The notes under the pieces: model-generated
Told to the model about the DNA's origin: nothing
Seen by the model: only the letters and a program-made list of their open reading frames with translations
The model's database searches: none
Assembly (NCBI RefSeq): GCF_900156815.1
Contig: NZ_FTOT01000004.1
Span: forward strand, 270,938 to 334,937
Length of the DNA stretch: 64,000 nucleotides
DNA from: Gemmobacter megaterium
GTDB taxonomy: Bacteria > Pseudomonadota > Alphaproteobacteria > Rhodobacterales > Rhodobacteraceae
Direction: 5' to 3'
Part shown: positions 17,413-26,534 of the stretch, in pieces
Layout of the letters: each line of letters begins with the position of its first letter
How positions within the stretch are numbered: position 1 is the stretch's first letter
Translations under genes and position numbers: made by a program

Positions 17413-19968
17413 ATGATGCAGGACGCCGCGCCCCAGACCATTCACCTGGCCGATTACCGCCCCTATCCGTTCCGGCTGGACGAGGTGGACCTGACCTTCC
17501 GCCTTGCACCGGGCGCCACGCGCGTGCTGTCGCGGATCCGCTTCGTCCCGCTGGAGGCGGGGGCCGATCTGTGGCTGGATGGCGAAGGGCTGCGGCTGAT
17601 CTCGGCCAGGATCGACGGCACGGCACTGGCCATTTCGCCCGACTCCACCGGCCTGCGCATTCCCGCCACTGCGCTGCCGTCCGGCCCGTTCCTGTGGGAA
17701 GCCGAGGTCGAGATCGCACCACAGGCGAACACCGCGCTCGAAGGGCTGTACATGTCGGGCGGCATGTATTGCACCCAATGCGAGGCCGAAGGATTTCGCA
17801 AGATCACCTTCTACCCCGACCGTCCCGATGTGATGGCCCCGTTCCGGGTCCGCGTCGAGGGCGACATGCCGGTGCTCTTGTCGAACGGCAATCTGCTGGC
17901 CGAAGGACCGGGCTGGGCCGACTGGTTCGACCCCTGGCCCAAGCCCGCCTATCTCTTCGCTCTGGTGGCGGGGGATCTGCGGGCGCATTCGGGGCGTTTC
18001 ACCACCCGCTCCGGGCGCGATGTGGCGTTGAACATCTGGGTCCGCCCAGGCGACGAAGGGCGCTGCGACTGGGCGCTGCAATCGCTGATCCGCTCGATGG
18101 AATGGGACGAACAGGTCTATGGCCGCGAATACGATCTGGATATTTTCAACATTGTCGCCGTAGACGACTTCAACATGGGCGCGATGGAGAACAAGGGGTT
18201 GAACATTTTCAACTCCAAGCTCGTTCTCGCCTCGCCCGAGACAGCCACCGATACCGATTATGAACGGATCGAGGCCGTGATCGCCCATGAGTATTTCCAC
18301 AACTGGACCGGCAACCGCATCACCTGCCGCGACTGGTTCCAGCTCTGCCTCAAGGAAGGGCTCACCGTCTACCGCGACCAGCAGTTCACCGGCGACATGC
18401 GCTCGCACGCCGTGAAGCGGATCGAGGATGTCCTTGTGCTGCGCGCCCGCCAGTTCCGCGAGGATGCCGGGCCGCTCGCCCATCCGGTGCGCCCCGAAAG
18501 CTTTGTCGAGATCAACAATTTCTATACCGCAACCGTCTACGAAAAAGGCGCCGAGCTGATCGGCATGTTGCGTCGGCTGGTGGGGAACGAGGGCTATGCC
18601 CGCGCGCTGGATCTCTATTTCTCCCGCCACGACGGTCAGGCCTGCACCATCGAGGACTGGCTCAAGGTGTTCGAGGATGCAACGGGCCGCGACCTGACAC
18701 AGTTCAAACGTTGGTACGAACAGGCAGGCACGCCGCGCGTTTCCGTGCGCGAGGACTGGCGCGATGGCCGCTTCACGCTGACCCTGTCCCAACATCTGCC
18801 CGCAACGCCCGGACAGCCGGAAAAGCGCCCCCTGCACATCCCGGTCGCGGTGGGGCTGCTTGGCCCCAACGGCGACGAGGTTGTGCCAACCACCATCCTG
18901 GAGCTGACCGAGGTGGAACAGCAGTTTGTCTTCGACGGCCTCGCGGCGCGACCCATCCCCTCCATCCTGCGCGACTTCTCTGCCCCCGTGATCCTGGACC
19001 ATCCACAAGACGATGCCGCCCGCGCCTTCGTGCTGGCGCATGACACCGATCCGTTCACCAGATGGGAGGCTGGACGCGCCCTGTCCAAGCAGGTTCTGGC
19101 CCGGATGATCACCGAAGGCACCAGCCCCGCCGCCGACTGGCTGGACGGCATGGCCCGCGTGCTGCGCGACGACACGCTCGACCCCGCCTTCCGCGCCCTC
19201 GCCCTGCGTTTGCCCGGCGAGGATGACATGGCCCAGACCCTGCACGACGCCGGGCTGGTGCCCGACCCTGACCGCATCCATCGCGCGCGCACCCGGATGG
19301 CCGAAACCCTGGCCCGCCATCTGTCGGCGGATCTGCCCTCCCTCTGGGCCTCCCTGCGCCAGAGCGGCCCCTTCTCCCCCACGGCCGAAGCGGCGGGCGC
19401 GCGCGCCTTGCGCAACACTGTTCTGGCCCTGCTGAACCGGATCGACGATGGCCGGCACGCCGCCGCAGCCTGGGCAGAGGCCAGCACCATGACCGACCGC
19501 ATCGCCGCCCTGGGCTGCCTGATCGAATCCGGTCGTGGCACCGCAGAACTGGCGGAATTTGCCTCGCAATGGGCCCATGACCGGCTGGTGATGGACAAAT
19601 GGTTCGCCGTCCAGATCAGCCATGCAAAACCCGATCTGGCCGTGGAAACCACGGCCCGGCTGGCCAGCCGCCCCGATTTCGACTGGAAAAACCCCAACCG
19701 CTTCCGTGCCGTGATCGGCGCGCTGGCCGCCAATCACGCCGGGTTCCACCAGGGCGACGGCAGCGGATACCGGCTGGTGGCCGACTGGCTGATCCGGCTC
19801 GATCCGGTCAATCCCCAGACCGCCGCGCGCATGTCCACCGCCTTCGAGACGCTTGCCCGCTACGATGCCGACCGCCAGGACCTGATCCGCGAGGAACTCG
19901 CCCGCCTCCAGGTCACACCCGGCCTCAGCCGCGATCTGTCCGAAATGACCGCGCGCATGTTGGGCTGA
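17413..19968 (+). CDS. pepN: Aminopeptidase N (M1 family)
   Basis: 851 residues, typical of the bacterial PepN subfamily. It has the exopeptidase motif GAMEN at 256-260 and the zinc motif HEYFH at 292-296, followed by NWTGNRITCRDWFQLCLKEGL with the third zinc ligand Glu. It trims N-terminal residues from peptides in the cytoplasm. AAGGAG lies five bases before the ATG at 17413. The gene is followed by a hairpin-rich intergenic repeat. Confidence 0.97.
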   Translation: MMQDAAPQTIHLADYRPYPFRLDEVDLTFRLAPGATRVLSRIRFVPLEAGADLWLDGEGLRLISARIDGTALAISPDSTGLRIPATALPSGPFLWEAEVEIAPQANTALEGLYMSGGMYCTQCEAEGFRKITFYPDRPDVMAPFRVRVEGDMPVLLSNGNLLAEGPGWADWFDPWPKPAYLFALVAGDLRAHSGRFTTRSGRDVALNIWVRPGDEGRCDWALQSLIRSMEWDEQVYGREYDLDIFNIVAVDDFNMGAMENKGLNIFNSKLVLASPETATDTDYERIEAVIAHEYFHNWTGNRITCRDWFQLCLKEGLTVYRDQQFTGDMRSHAVKRIEDVLVLRARQFREDAGPLAHPVRPESFVEINNFYTATVYEKGAELIGMLRRLVGNEGYARALDLYFSRHDGQACTIEDWLKVFEDATGRDLTQFKRWYEQAGTPRVSVREDWRDGRFTLTLSQHLPATPGQPEKRPLHIPVAVGLLGPNGDEVVPTTILELTEVEQQFVFDGLAARPIPSILRDFSAPVILDHPQDDAARAFVLAHDTDPFTRWEAGRALSKQVLARMITEGTSPAADWLDGMARVLRDDTLDPAFRALALRLPGEDDMAQTLHDAGLVPDPDRIHRARTRMAETLARHLSADLPSLWASLRQSGPFSPTAEAAGARALRNTVLALLNRIDDGRHAAAAWAEASTMTDRIAALGCLIESGRGTAELAEFASQWAHDRLVMDKWFAVQISHAKPDLAVETTARLASRPDFDWKNPNRFRAVIGALAANHAGFHQGDGSGYRLVADWLIRLDPVNPQTAARMSTAFETLARYDADRQDLIREELARLQVTPGLSRDLSEMTARMLG

Positions 19969-19976
19969 TCCGGGCT

Positions 19977-20062
19977 TTCATCTTGCCCCCAATACCCTCG
20001 GGGGATTCCAAAGGGGGCAGACGGCCCCCTTTGGCGGGGGGTGCGGGGGGCTGGCCCCCCGC
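19977..20062 (+). repeat. Intergenic hairpin repeat, copy A
   Basis: The unit starts TTTCATCTTGCCCCCAATAC and continues into two strong hairpins: CCAAAGGGGG (20008-20017) with CCCCCTTTGG (20025-20034), and GCGGGGGGC (20043-20051) with GCCCCCCGC (20054-20062). A shorter relative with the same head occurs at 43250-43301. The placement just after a gene suggests a REP-like or terminator role. The head-plus-GC-hairpin layout is, from memory, common in Rhodobacterales genomes. Confidence 0.65.
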
Positions 20063-20122
20063 CGTTCCCCTTGCGCAACGCCCGCCCCCCCGCTATCCCG
20101 CTGCCCAAACCGGAGGGTGCCG

Positions 20123-21424
20123 ATGCCACAGTTCCTGACCACCGCCGATGCCGATTTCGAACCGCGCCTGACCGCCATCCTGTCGATGAAGCGGGAAGAC
20201 TCGTCCGATGTCGATGCCACTGTCGCCGCGATCATCGCCGATGTGCGCGCCCGCGGCGATGCCGCGCTGACAGAGCTGACCGCCCGGTTCGACCGGCTGG
20301 ATCTGACGCCCGGCACGCTGGCCTTCAGTGCGGCCGAAATCGACGCCGCCTGTGCCAGCGTCACGGCCGAAGATCGCGCCGCGCTGGAACTGGCCGCCGA
20401 CCGTATCCGGGCCTATCATGCCCGCCAGATGCCCGAGGATGCCCAGTGGACCGATGCCACCGGCGCAACGCTGGGCTGGCGCTGGACGCCGGTTTCGGCG
20501 GCGGGGCTCTATGTGCCGGGCGGGCTTGCCTCCTATCCCTCGTCGGTGCTGATGAACGCCATTCCTGCCAAGGTCGCAGGCGTCGCGCGGCTGGTCATCG
20601 CCTGCCCCACGCCGGACGGCACCGTCAATCCGTTGGTCCTGCTGGCCGCGCGCCTCTCGGGGGTGGATACCGTCTACCGGATCGGTGGGGCACAGGCGAT
20701 TGCCGCCCTGGCCTATGGCACCGCCACCATTGCGCCGGTCGACAAGATCACCGGGCCGGGCAATGCCTTTGTCGCCGCCGCCAAGCGGCGGGTCTTTGGC
20801 AAGGTCGGCATCGACATGATCGCCGGCCCGTCCGAGATTCTTGTGATCGCGGATGGCGACAATGATCCCGACTGGATCGCACTCGACCTGCTCAGCCAGG
20901 CCGAACATGACGAAAGCGCCCAGGCCATTCTGGTCACGCCCGATCCCGTTTTTGCCGACCGGGTCGTCGCTGCCGTGGAAAAGCGGCTGGAAACCCTGCC
21001 CCGCGCGGCCATTGCCGGTATCAGCTGGCGCGACTTCGGCGTCGTGATCACCACCCGCGATCTGGCCGAGGCGGTCGAGATCTCGAACCGTTTCGCCCCC
21101 GAACATCTGGAGCTTTGCGTGGCCGACCCCGAGGCACTGGTGCCGCAGATCGCCCATGCCGGGGCGATCTTTCTGGGCGCCTGGACCCCCGAGGCGATCG
21201 GCGACTATATCGGCGGGCCGAACCATGTCCTGCCCACGGCCCGCTCGGCCCGCTTTTCCAGCGGCCTGTCGGTGATGGACTTCCTCAAACGGACCACTCT
21301 GGCGCGGATGACACCTGAATCGCTGGCGGCCATCGGGCCATCGGCCGAACGCCTTGCCATATCGGAATCGCTGTCGGCCCATGGGCTTTCTGTCCGGGCG
21401 CGGCTCGACCGGCTGAACGGGTGA
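20123..21424 (+). CDS. hisD: Histidinol dehydrogenase
   Basis: 433 residues. The block GGAQAIAALAYGT followed by VDKITGPGN and IDMIAGPSEIL is diagnostic, as is LLSQAEHDESAQAILVT with its metal-binding His. It oxidises L-histidinol to histidine in two NAD-dependent steps, the end of histidine synthesis. The ATG at 20123 has CGGAGGG about six bases upstream. Other his genes are not adjacent. Paralogues acting on sulfonated diols exist in this family, but the motifs favour HisD. Confidence 0.93.
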   Translation: MPQFLTTADADFEPRLTAILSMKREDSSDVDATVAAIIADVRARGDAALTELTARFDRLDLTPGTLAFSAAEIDAACASVTAEDRAALELAADRIRAYHARQMPEDAQWTDATGATLGWRWTPVSAAGLYVPGGLASYPSSVLMNAIPAKVAGVARLVIACPTPDGTVNPLVLLAARLSGVDTVYRIGGAQAIAALAYGTATIAPVDKITGPGNAFVAAAKRRVFGKVGIDMIAGPSEILVIADGDNDPDWIALDLLSQAEHDESAQAILVTPDPVFADRVVAAVEKRLETLPRAAIAGISWRDFGVVITTRDLAEAVEISNRFAPEHLELCVADPEALVPQIAHAGAIFLGAWTPEAIGDYIGGPNHVLPTARSARFSSGLSVMDFLKRTTLARMTPESLAAIGPSAERLAISESLSAHGLSVRARLDRLNG

Positions 21425-21439
21425 ACGGCTGAGCGCCGC

Positions 21440-21468
21440 TTGAGGCGTCCGGGGGGCTCTGCTAGGCT
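21440..21468 (+). promoter_or_regulatory. Candidate sigma-70-type promoter of the omega-transaminase gene
   Basis: TTGAGG (21440-21445) and TAGGCT (21463-21468) are separated by 17 bases, between hisD and the transaminase. The predicted transcription start falls inside the inverted repeat at 21472-21489. The -10 match is weak. Confidence 0.4.
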
Positions 21469-21471
21469 CGT

Positions 21472-21489
21472 TCTGACCGCATGGTCAGA
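21472..21489. promoter_or_regulatory. Operator-like perfect inverted repeat upstream of the transaminase
   Basis: TCTGACC (21472-21478) and GGTCAGA (21483-21489) form a perfect dyad with a four-base spacer. It covers the predicted transcription start, about 50 bases before the ATG, as a repressor site of GntR or TetR type would. The regulator gene is not in the neighbourhood. Confidence 0.55.
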
Positions 21490-21537
21490 TTGCAGCACGG
21501 TTGACCGGGGCGCCCCCGGAACCGACGGAGGGACCAC

Positions 21538-22866
21538 ATGGCGCTTGACCGCAAGCAGACCCCGAATGACCTGAACGCCTTCTGGATGCCGTTCACGGCA
21601 AACCGGCAGTTCAAGAAATCGCCCCGCATGTTCGTTGCGGCCAAGGACATGCACTATACCACCGCCGACGGGCGGCAGGTGCTGGACGGCACCGCCGGGC
21701 TGTGGTGCTGCAACGCAGGTCATTGCCGCCCCAAGATCACCGAGGCCATCCAGAAACAGGCCGCCGAACTCGACTATGCGCCTGCGTTCCAGATGGGGCA
21801 TCCTTCGGCCTTCGAACTGGCCAACCGCATCATCGACATCGCCCCCAAGGGCATCGAGCATGTGTTCTACACCAACTCGGGATCCGAGTCGGTGGAAACG
21901 GCGCTGAAGCTGGCCATCGCCTATCACCGCGCCAAGGGTCAGGGCACCCGCACCCGGCTGATCGGGCGCGAGCGCGGCTATCATGGCGTGAACTTTGGCG
22001 GCATCTCGGTGGGCGGGATCGTCAACAACCGCAAGTTCTTTGGCACGCTGCTGGCCGGGGTCGATCACCTGCCCCATACCCACCTGCCCGACCAGAACGC
22101 CTTTACCCGCGGCCAGCCCGAACATGGTGCCAATCTGGCGGATGATCTGGAACGCATCGTTGCGCTGCATGGCCCGGAAACCATCGCCGCCGTGATCGTC
22201 GAGCCGATGGCCGGCTCCACCGGCGTGCTGATGCCGCCCAAGGGGTATCTGGAAAAACTGCGCGCCATCACGAAAAAGCACGGCATCCTGCTGATCTTTG
22301 ACGAGGTGATCACCGGCTTTGGCCGCCTGGGCGCCCCGTTCGCCGCGCAGTATTACGATGTCGTTCCCGACATGATGACCACCGCCAAGGGCCTGACGAA
22401 CGGCGTGATCCCCATGGGCGCCGTCCTGACCTCGGCCGAGGTGCACGATGCCTTCATGCAAGGCCCCGAGCATATGATCGAGCTGTTCCACGGCTATACC
22501 TATTCGGGCAACCCCATTGCCAGCGCCGCAGGCATCGCCACGCTGGAAACCTACAAGGAAGAGGGCCTGTTCGAGCGCGCCGCCGAGCTTGCCCCCTATT
22601 GGGAGGATGCGCTGCATTCGCTGAAAGGGGTGCGGCATGTCATCGACATCCGCAACTCGGGCCTGATCGGCGCGGTAGAGCTTGAGCCGATCGCGGGCGA
22701 GCCGACCAAACGCGCCTTTGCCGCGTTCCTGGCGGCCTATGACAAGGGCATCCTGATCCGCACCACGGGCGATATCATCGCCATGTCACCGCCGCTGATC
22801 ATCTCGAAAGCGCAGATCGACGAGTTGATCGGCACGCTCGGCGATGTGCTCAAGGCCTTGGACTGA
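21538..22866 (+). CDS. Class III omega-amino acid:pyruvate transaminase
   Basis: 442 residues. The PLP lysine is K284 in TTAKGLTNG, preceded by LIFDEVITGFGR. The N-terminus NAFWMPFTANRQFK and the GLWCCNAGHCRP segment match beta-alanine/amine:pyruvate transaminases. It would move amino groups from beta-alanine or other primary amines to pyruvate in the cytoplasm. GGAGG lies about six bases before the ATG. The exact amino donor cannot be read from sequence. A perfect operator-like dyad lies upstream. Confidence 0.9.
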   Translation: MALDRKQTPNDLNAFWMPFTANRQFKKSPRMFVAAKDMHYTTADGRQVLDGTAGLWCCNAGHCRPKITEAIQKQAAELDYAPAFQMGHPSAFELANRIIDIAPKGIEHVFYTNSGSESVETALKLAIAYHRAKGQGTRTRLIGRERGYHGVNFGGISVGGIVNNRKFFGTLLAGVDHLPHTHLPDQNAFTRGQPEHGANLADDLERIVALHGPETIAAVIVEPMAGSTGVLMPPKGYLEKLRAITKKHGILLIFDEVITGFGRLGAPFAAQYYDVVPDMMTTAKGLTNGVIPMGAVLTSAEVHDAFMQGPEHMIELFHGYTYSGNPIASAAGIATLETYKEEGLFERAAELAPYWEDALHSLKGVRHVIDIRNSGLIGAVELEPIAGEPTKRAFAAFLAAYDKGILIRTTGDIIAMSPPLIISKAQIDELIGTLGDVLKALD

Positions 22867-22875
22867 CACAAGGCA

Positions 22876-22898
22876 GGGGGCATTCCCGCAATGCCCCC
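22876..22898. terminator. Terminator hairpin between the transaminase and the EamA transporter gene
   Basis: GGGGGCATT (22876-22884) pairs with AATGCCCCC (22890-22898) around a five-base loop. It lies just after the transaminase stop and before the converging EamA stop, so it may serve both strands. Confidence 0.6.
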
Positions 22899-22934
22899 GA
22901 GCCACCCCACGACTTGGGACCAGGTGCCGCCCGG

Positions 22935-23810
22935 TCAGCGCGCCGCCGTCTGACGGGACAGCTGCACGGCAAGAATGCCAGCGGCGATGATGGCAACCCC
23001 CATCACATCCATCAGGCCGATCCGCTCGCCCAAAAGCACCCAGGCAATCAGCACGCCGAAGAACGGGTTGAGAAAGTGAAAGGTCGCGGCCTTGACCGCG
23101 CCGATCCGGGCCACAAGGGCAAACCAGACCCAGGTCGCCAGCAACCCCGGTACAAGCGTTGTATAGAGAAAGGCCAGCACCAGCCGCATCGACCAGCGCA
23201 CCTCCCAGCTTTCGAACAGCAGGGCAAAAACGCCGGTCGCCGCAGACCCGACCAGCATCTGCAACCCCACGATCATCAGCAGGTTTCCCGGCGCCCCCGA
23301 GGCACCGCGCACCGACAGCGTGGCAATGGTCAGCGCCATCGCACCGATGATGCACAAGGCGATGCCGACCGCATCCACCCCGCCTTGCAATCGGGCGCCC
23401 ATGATCAGAACAACCCCGCCAAAACCGACGATCAGGCCCGCCACCGCCATCGGGCGCAGCCGGTCGCGATAGACGGCCCAGCCCGCAAGCGCCACCATCA
23501 GCGGCATGGTCGAGGCGATGATCGCCGCGACAGAGGCGCCAATGCGTTGCATCGCAAGGAAATACAGCCCCAGATAGGCCGCGTTCTGCATCAGGCCGAA
23601 GACAATCGTCGAACGCCATTGCGGGCGCGTCAGCCGCCAGCTCTGGCCCAGCAGCAGCGCCAGCCCCACGCCGATCACCCCCGACAGCAGAAACCGCAAT
23701 GCAAGTGCGGTCAGCGGTGGCGCATCCACCACGATCATCCGCGCCGAAGTAAAGGCCGAGGACCACATCAAGGCAAAGACCAGACCCATCAGGATTGCGC
23801 GAATGTCCAA
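22935..23810 (-). CDS. EamA/DMT family transporter
   Basis: 291 residues from a TTG at 23810 that has GGAGG seven bases upstream; an in-frame ATG at 23852 would add 14 residues. About ten hydrophobic segments in two EamA repeats, beginning IRAILMGLVFALMWSSAFTS. It is a metabolite exporter or importer of the drug/metabolite superfamily in the inner membrane. Substrate unknown. It converges on the transaminase gene. Confidence 0.85.
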   Translation of the reverse strand: MDIRAILMGLVFALMWSSAFTSARMIVVDAPPLTALALRFLLSGVIGVGLALLLGQSWRLTRPQWRSTIVFGLMQNAAYLGLYFLAMQRIGASVAAIIASTMPLMVALAGWAVYRDRLRPMAVAGLIVGFGGVVLIMGARLQGGVDAVGIALCIIGAMALTIATLSVRGASGAPGNLLMIVGLQMLVGSAATGVFALLFESWEVRWSMRLVLAFLYTTLVPGLLATWVWFALVARIGAVKAATFHFLNPFFGVLIAWVLLGERIGLMDVMGVAIIAAGILAVQLSRQTAAR

Positions 23811-24399
23811 GGCAGCCTCCTTGCCGGTTCGGCTCTGGCATAGCCGGTTCATCTGAGGGACACCAGCGCCGGAGTCGCGGCACGACGCGGCCAGATCAGG
23901 CCCCGGCTACGCAGGCCAGGCCACACGACTGACTACGCCAGAGCGTGACGGATCACGGCCGGCCCGGCCGGACCAGCGCCGGGCCGACGACAGCCGTCAT
24001 ATTGCGCCCCGATCCCCTTGCATCACGGCAGGCACCGCCTTACCTGTTGGGGTGGCGGTTACTGCTCTTCGCGTGCGAGGCCCTTTTCCAGTGGCCGATA
24101 AGCATTTCCGAGGGGGCTGGCTCTGCCAGGATCCTGGTCCTGGTATCTGGCGCCCACCTGATCACTCAGGCTCTCGGGAAATTCACGCCTTCACGGTTGC
24201 TGCGGTTTCCGCCACATTCCGCCCGGAAAAGGGGGCTATCCGCCCTGGCGTGGCCTGATGCCGCCCACCTGCACCGGGGATGTTCGATCCATGTGCGCCA
24301 TGCGCCGTTTCGCGCCGGGGCGTGCTTGCGCCCGTGCCGCATCAGCCAAAGGGCGCAAGCGATCTTGCCGCGTGGGCGCACGCACCGTATATCCCGGCC
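23811..24399. other. 589-base intergenic region before prfC
   Basis: Between the EamA start and prfC there is no ORF with coding-like features. A frame running from 23945 into prfC is Arg/Pro-rich, lacks a ribosome site and overlaps the gene. The region contains GC palindromes around 23955-23985 and the strong hairpin at 24324-24360. No tRNA or known riboswitch pattern was recognised. Its length is unusual for this compact window, so an unannotated RNA or degraded gene is possible. Confidence 0.4.
24324..24360 (+). promoter_or_regulatory. Leader hairpin upstream of prfC
   Basis: GCTTGCGCCC (24324-24333) pairs perfectly with GGGCGCAAGC (24351-24360) around a 17-base loop. It ends 39 bases before the prfC ATG, so it probably lies in the leader RNA or is a terminator of an upstream transcript. 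No T-run follows. Confidence 0.45.
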
Positions 24400-25998
24400 A
24401 TGCTGGACAATCGCCCCCCCCTTCCGCCCGAAATCGCCCGCCGCCGGACTTTTGCGATCATCGCACATCCGGATGCGGGGAAAACCACACTGACCGAAAA
24501 GTTCCTGCTGTTCGGCGGCGCCATTCAGATGGCCGGTCAGGTGCGCGCCAAGGGCGAGGCGCGGCGCACGCGGTCGGACTTCATGAAGCTGGAACAGGAC
24601 CGGGGCATCTCGGTCTCGGCCTCGGCCATGTCGTTCGACTACCGCGAATTCCGGTTCAATCTGGTCGATACGCCCGGCCACTCGGATTTCTCGGAAGATA
24701 CCTATCGCACGCTGACCGCCGTGGATGCCGCGATCATGGTGATCGACGGCGCCAAGGGGGTGGAAAGCCAGACGCGCAAACTGTTCGAGGTCTGCCGCCT
24801 GCGCGATCTGCCGATCTTGACCTTTTGCAACAAGATGGACCGCGAAAGCCGCGATACATTCGAGATCATCGACGAGATCCAGGAGAATCTGGCCATCGAC
24901 GTGGCGCCTGCAAGCTGGCCCATCGGATCGGGGCGCGAGTTTCTGGGCGCCTATGACCTGATGAACGACCGGCTGGAACTCATGGACCGGGCCGACCGCA
25001 ACAAGGTGGCGGAAACCGTCCAGATCACCGGGCTGGACGATCCGAAGCTGGCCGACCACATCCCCGCGGATCTGCTGGCGAAGCTGCGCGAAGAGGTGGA
25101 GATGGCGCGCGAGCTGCTGCCCGCCTTTGACCGTGCCGCATTCCTCAACGGGTCGATGACGCCGATCTGGTTCGGGTCGGCCATCAATTCCTTTGGCGTC
25201 AAGGAACTGATGGAGGGGATCGGAAATTTCGGTCCCGAGCCGCAGCCGCAAAAGGCGTCCGAGCGTATGGTGGGCGCCGAGGAAACGCCTGTGACCGGCT
25301 TTGTCTTCAAGGTGCAGGCCAACATGGACCCCAAGCACCGCGACCGCGTGGCCTTTGTCCGCCTGGCATCGGGACATTTCGAGCGCGGCATGAAGATGCT
25401 GCATGTACGGTCGAAGAAGCCGATGGCCGTGACCAACCCGGTGCTGTTCCTGGCCGCCGACCGCGAGTTGACCGAAGAGGCATGGGCGGGCGACATCATC
25501 GGCATCCCCAACCATGGCCAGTTGCGCATTGGCGATGCCCTGACCGAAGGCGAGGCGCTGCGCTTCACCGGCATCCCCAGCTTTGCGCCGGAGTTGCTGC
25601 AATCGGTGCGCGCCACCGACCCGATGAAGGCCAAGCATCTGGAAAAGGCGCTGATGCAATTCGCCGAGGAAGGCGCGGCCAAGGTGTTCAAGCCGATGAT
25701 CGGGTCCGGCTTCATTGTCGGTGTGGTCGGTGCTCTGCAATTCGACGTGCTGGCCAGCCGGATCGAAATTGAATACGGCATCCCGGTGCGCTTCGAGGGA
25801 TCTGGCTTCACCTCCGCCCGCTGGATCGCCGGTCCGCAGGACGAGATGGACAAGCTGATCAACGTCAACAAGCAGCATATCGCGGTGGACAATGACGGCG
25901 ACATGGTCTTTCTGACCCGCCTGCAATGGGACATCGACCGCGTGATCCGCGATTATCCGGCGCTGAAACTGACCGCGACCAAGGAGATGATGGCGTGA
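24400..25998 (+). CDS. prfC: Peptide chain release factor 3
   Basis: 532 residues. The GTPase motifs are complete: AHPDAGKTTLTEKF (G1), DTPGHSDFSEDTYR (G3) and NKMD (G4). The SFDYREFRFN block and C-terminal domains fit RF3, which recycles RF1/RF2 from the ribosome after termination. An upstream in-frame ATG at 24280 would add 40 residues without family match, so the start at 24400 (MLDNRPPLPPEI) is preferred. The stop overlaps the GTG of the next gene. Confidence 0.96.
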   Translation: MLDNRPPLPPEIARRRTFAIIAHPDAGKTTLTEKFLLFGGAIQMAGQVRAKGEARRTRSDFMKLEQDRGISVSASAMSFDYREFRFNLVDTPGHSDFSEDTYRTLTAVDAAIMVIDGAKGVESQTRKLFEVCRLRDLPILTFCNKMDRESRDTFEIIDEIQENLAIDVAPASWPIGSGREFLGAYDLMNDRLELMDRADRNKVAETVQITGLDDPKLADHIPADLLAKLREEVEMARELLPAFDRAAFLNGSMTPIWFGSAINSFGVKELMEGIGNFGPEPQPQKASERMVGAEETPVTGFVFKVQANMDPKHRDRVAFVRLASGHFERGMKMLHVRSKKPMAVTNPVLFLAADRELTEEAWAGDIIGIPNHGQLRIGDALTEGEALRFTGIPSFAPELLQSVRATDPMKAKHLEKALMQFAEEGAAKVFKPMIGSGFIVGVVGALQFDVLASRIEIEYGIPVRFEGSGFTSARWIAGPQDEMDKLINVNKQHIAVDNDGDMVFLTRLQWDIDRVIRDYPALKLTATKEMMA

Positions 25999-26471
25999 GC
26001 GCCATTCCGCGCGACCTGGTGGCCGAGGCGCTTGGGGTGGCACCCGATGCCCTGCCGCCGGGCGATCTGCCGGTCGCGCGGTTTGCCGAACGCTGGATGG
26101 GCTGGCTGCGCGCCACGCAATCTGCCGAGGCGCCTGAAAGCCATGCAGAGTTCTGGACCTTTGCGCTGTTCGGCGCCCTGGCGCGGCACGCGCCGGACTT
26201 GTGCCTGGACGCGGTCTTGGGGTGCCTTGCCTTGGCGACCAGCGCCGAAGAGGCCGCACTGATCGCCGCCGGCCCGCTTGAAGATGTGATCACGGCAAAC
26301 GGCAGCAGGGTGATTGAACGGATCGAGCACGAGGCCGCCCGGTCTCCGCGCTTTCGCTATGCGTTGACCGGGGTCTGGGCCGACGGTTCGGCCGGAACGC
26401 CACTGTGGCAACGGATAGAGGCCGCGCGCAGCGGCCCCGGCCTGGACAGCGGCGCACCGCTGCCCGGCTGA
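25995..26471 (+). CDS. Uncharacterised small protein (DUF6869-like)
   Basis: 158 residues starting at a GTG (25995) that overlaps the prfC stop by four bases, so the two are translationally coupled. The chain is helical and acidic with FWTFALFGALARHAPDLCLDAV and AAGPLEDVITANGSRVIERIE, a pattern I associate with DUF6869. There is no signal peptide or membrane segment. Function unknown; coupling with RF3 could be incidental. Confidence 0.65.
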   Translation: MSAIPRDLVAEALGVAPDALPPGDLPVARFAERWMGWLRATQSAEAPESHAEFWTFALFGALARHAPDLCLDAVLGCLALATSAEEAALIAAGPLEDVITANGSRVIERIEHEAARSPRFRYALTGVWADGSAGTPLWQRIEAARSGPGLDSGAPLPG

Positions 26472-26534
26472 TCCATCAGGTTCCGGTCTGGCGATACGGC
26501 AACCGGCCGGGGCCGGCGCCGCATCGGGCCGGGG

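Noticed and set aside
16981..19749. Minus-strand open frame of about 920 codons opposite pepN
   Set aside because: It is the shadow of pepN, whose zinc motif and length fit the family exactly.
19977..20062. Possible CRISPR repeat
   Set aside because: The hairpins are not arrayed with spacers; the two copies of the unit lie 23 kb apart.
24276..24310. T-arm-like GTTCGATCC near 24284 suggesting a tRNA before prfC
   Set aside because: The flanking bases do not form a five-pair stem and no other arms are found.
23945..24493. Plus-strand frame of 182 codons before prfC
   Set aside because: It overlaps the prfC start in another frame, has no ribosome site and an Arg/Pro-rich composition typical of non-coding GC-rich DNA.
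24166..26259. Minus-strand open frame of about 700 codons opposite prfC
   Set aside because: prfC has complete GTPase motifs; the opposite frame lacks any domain.
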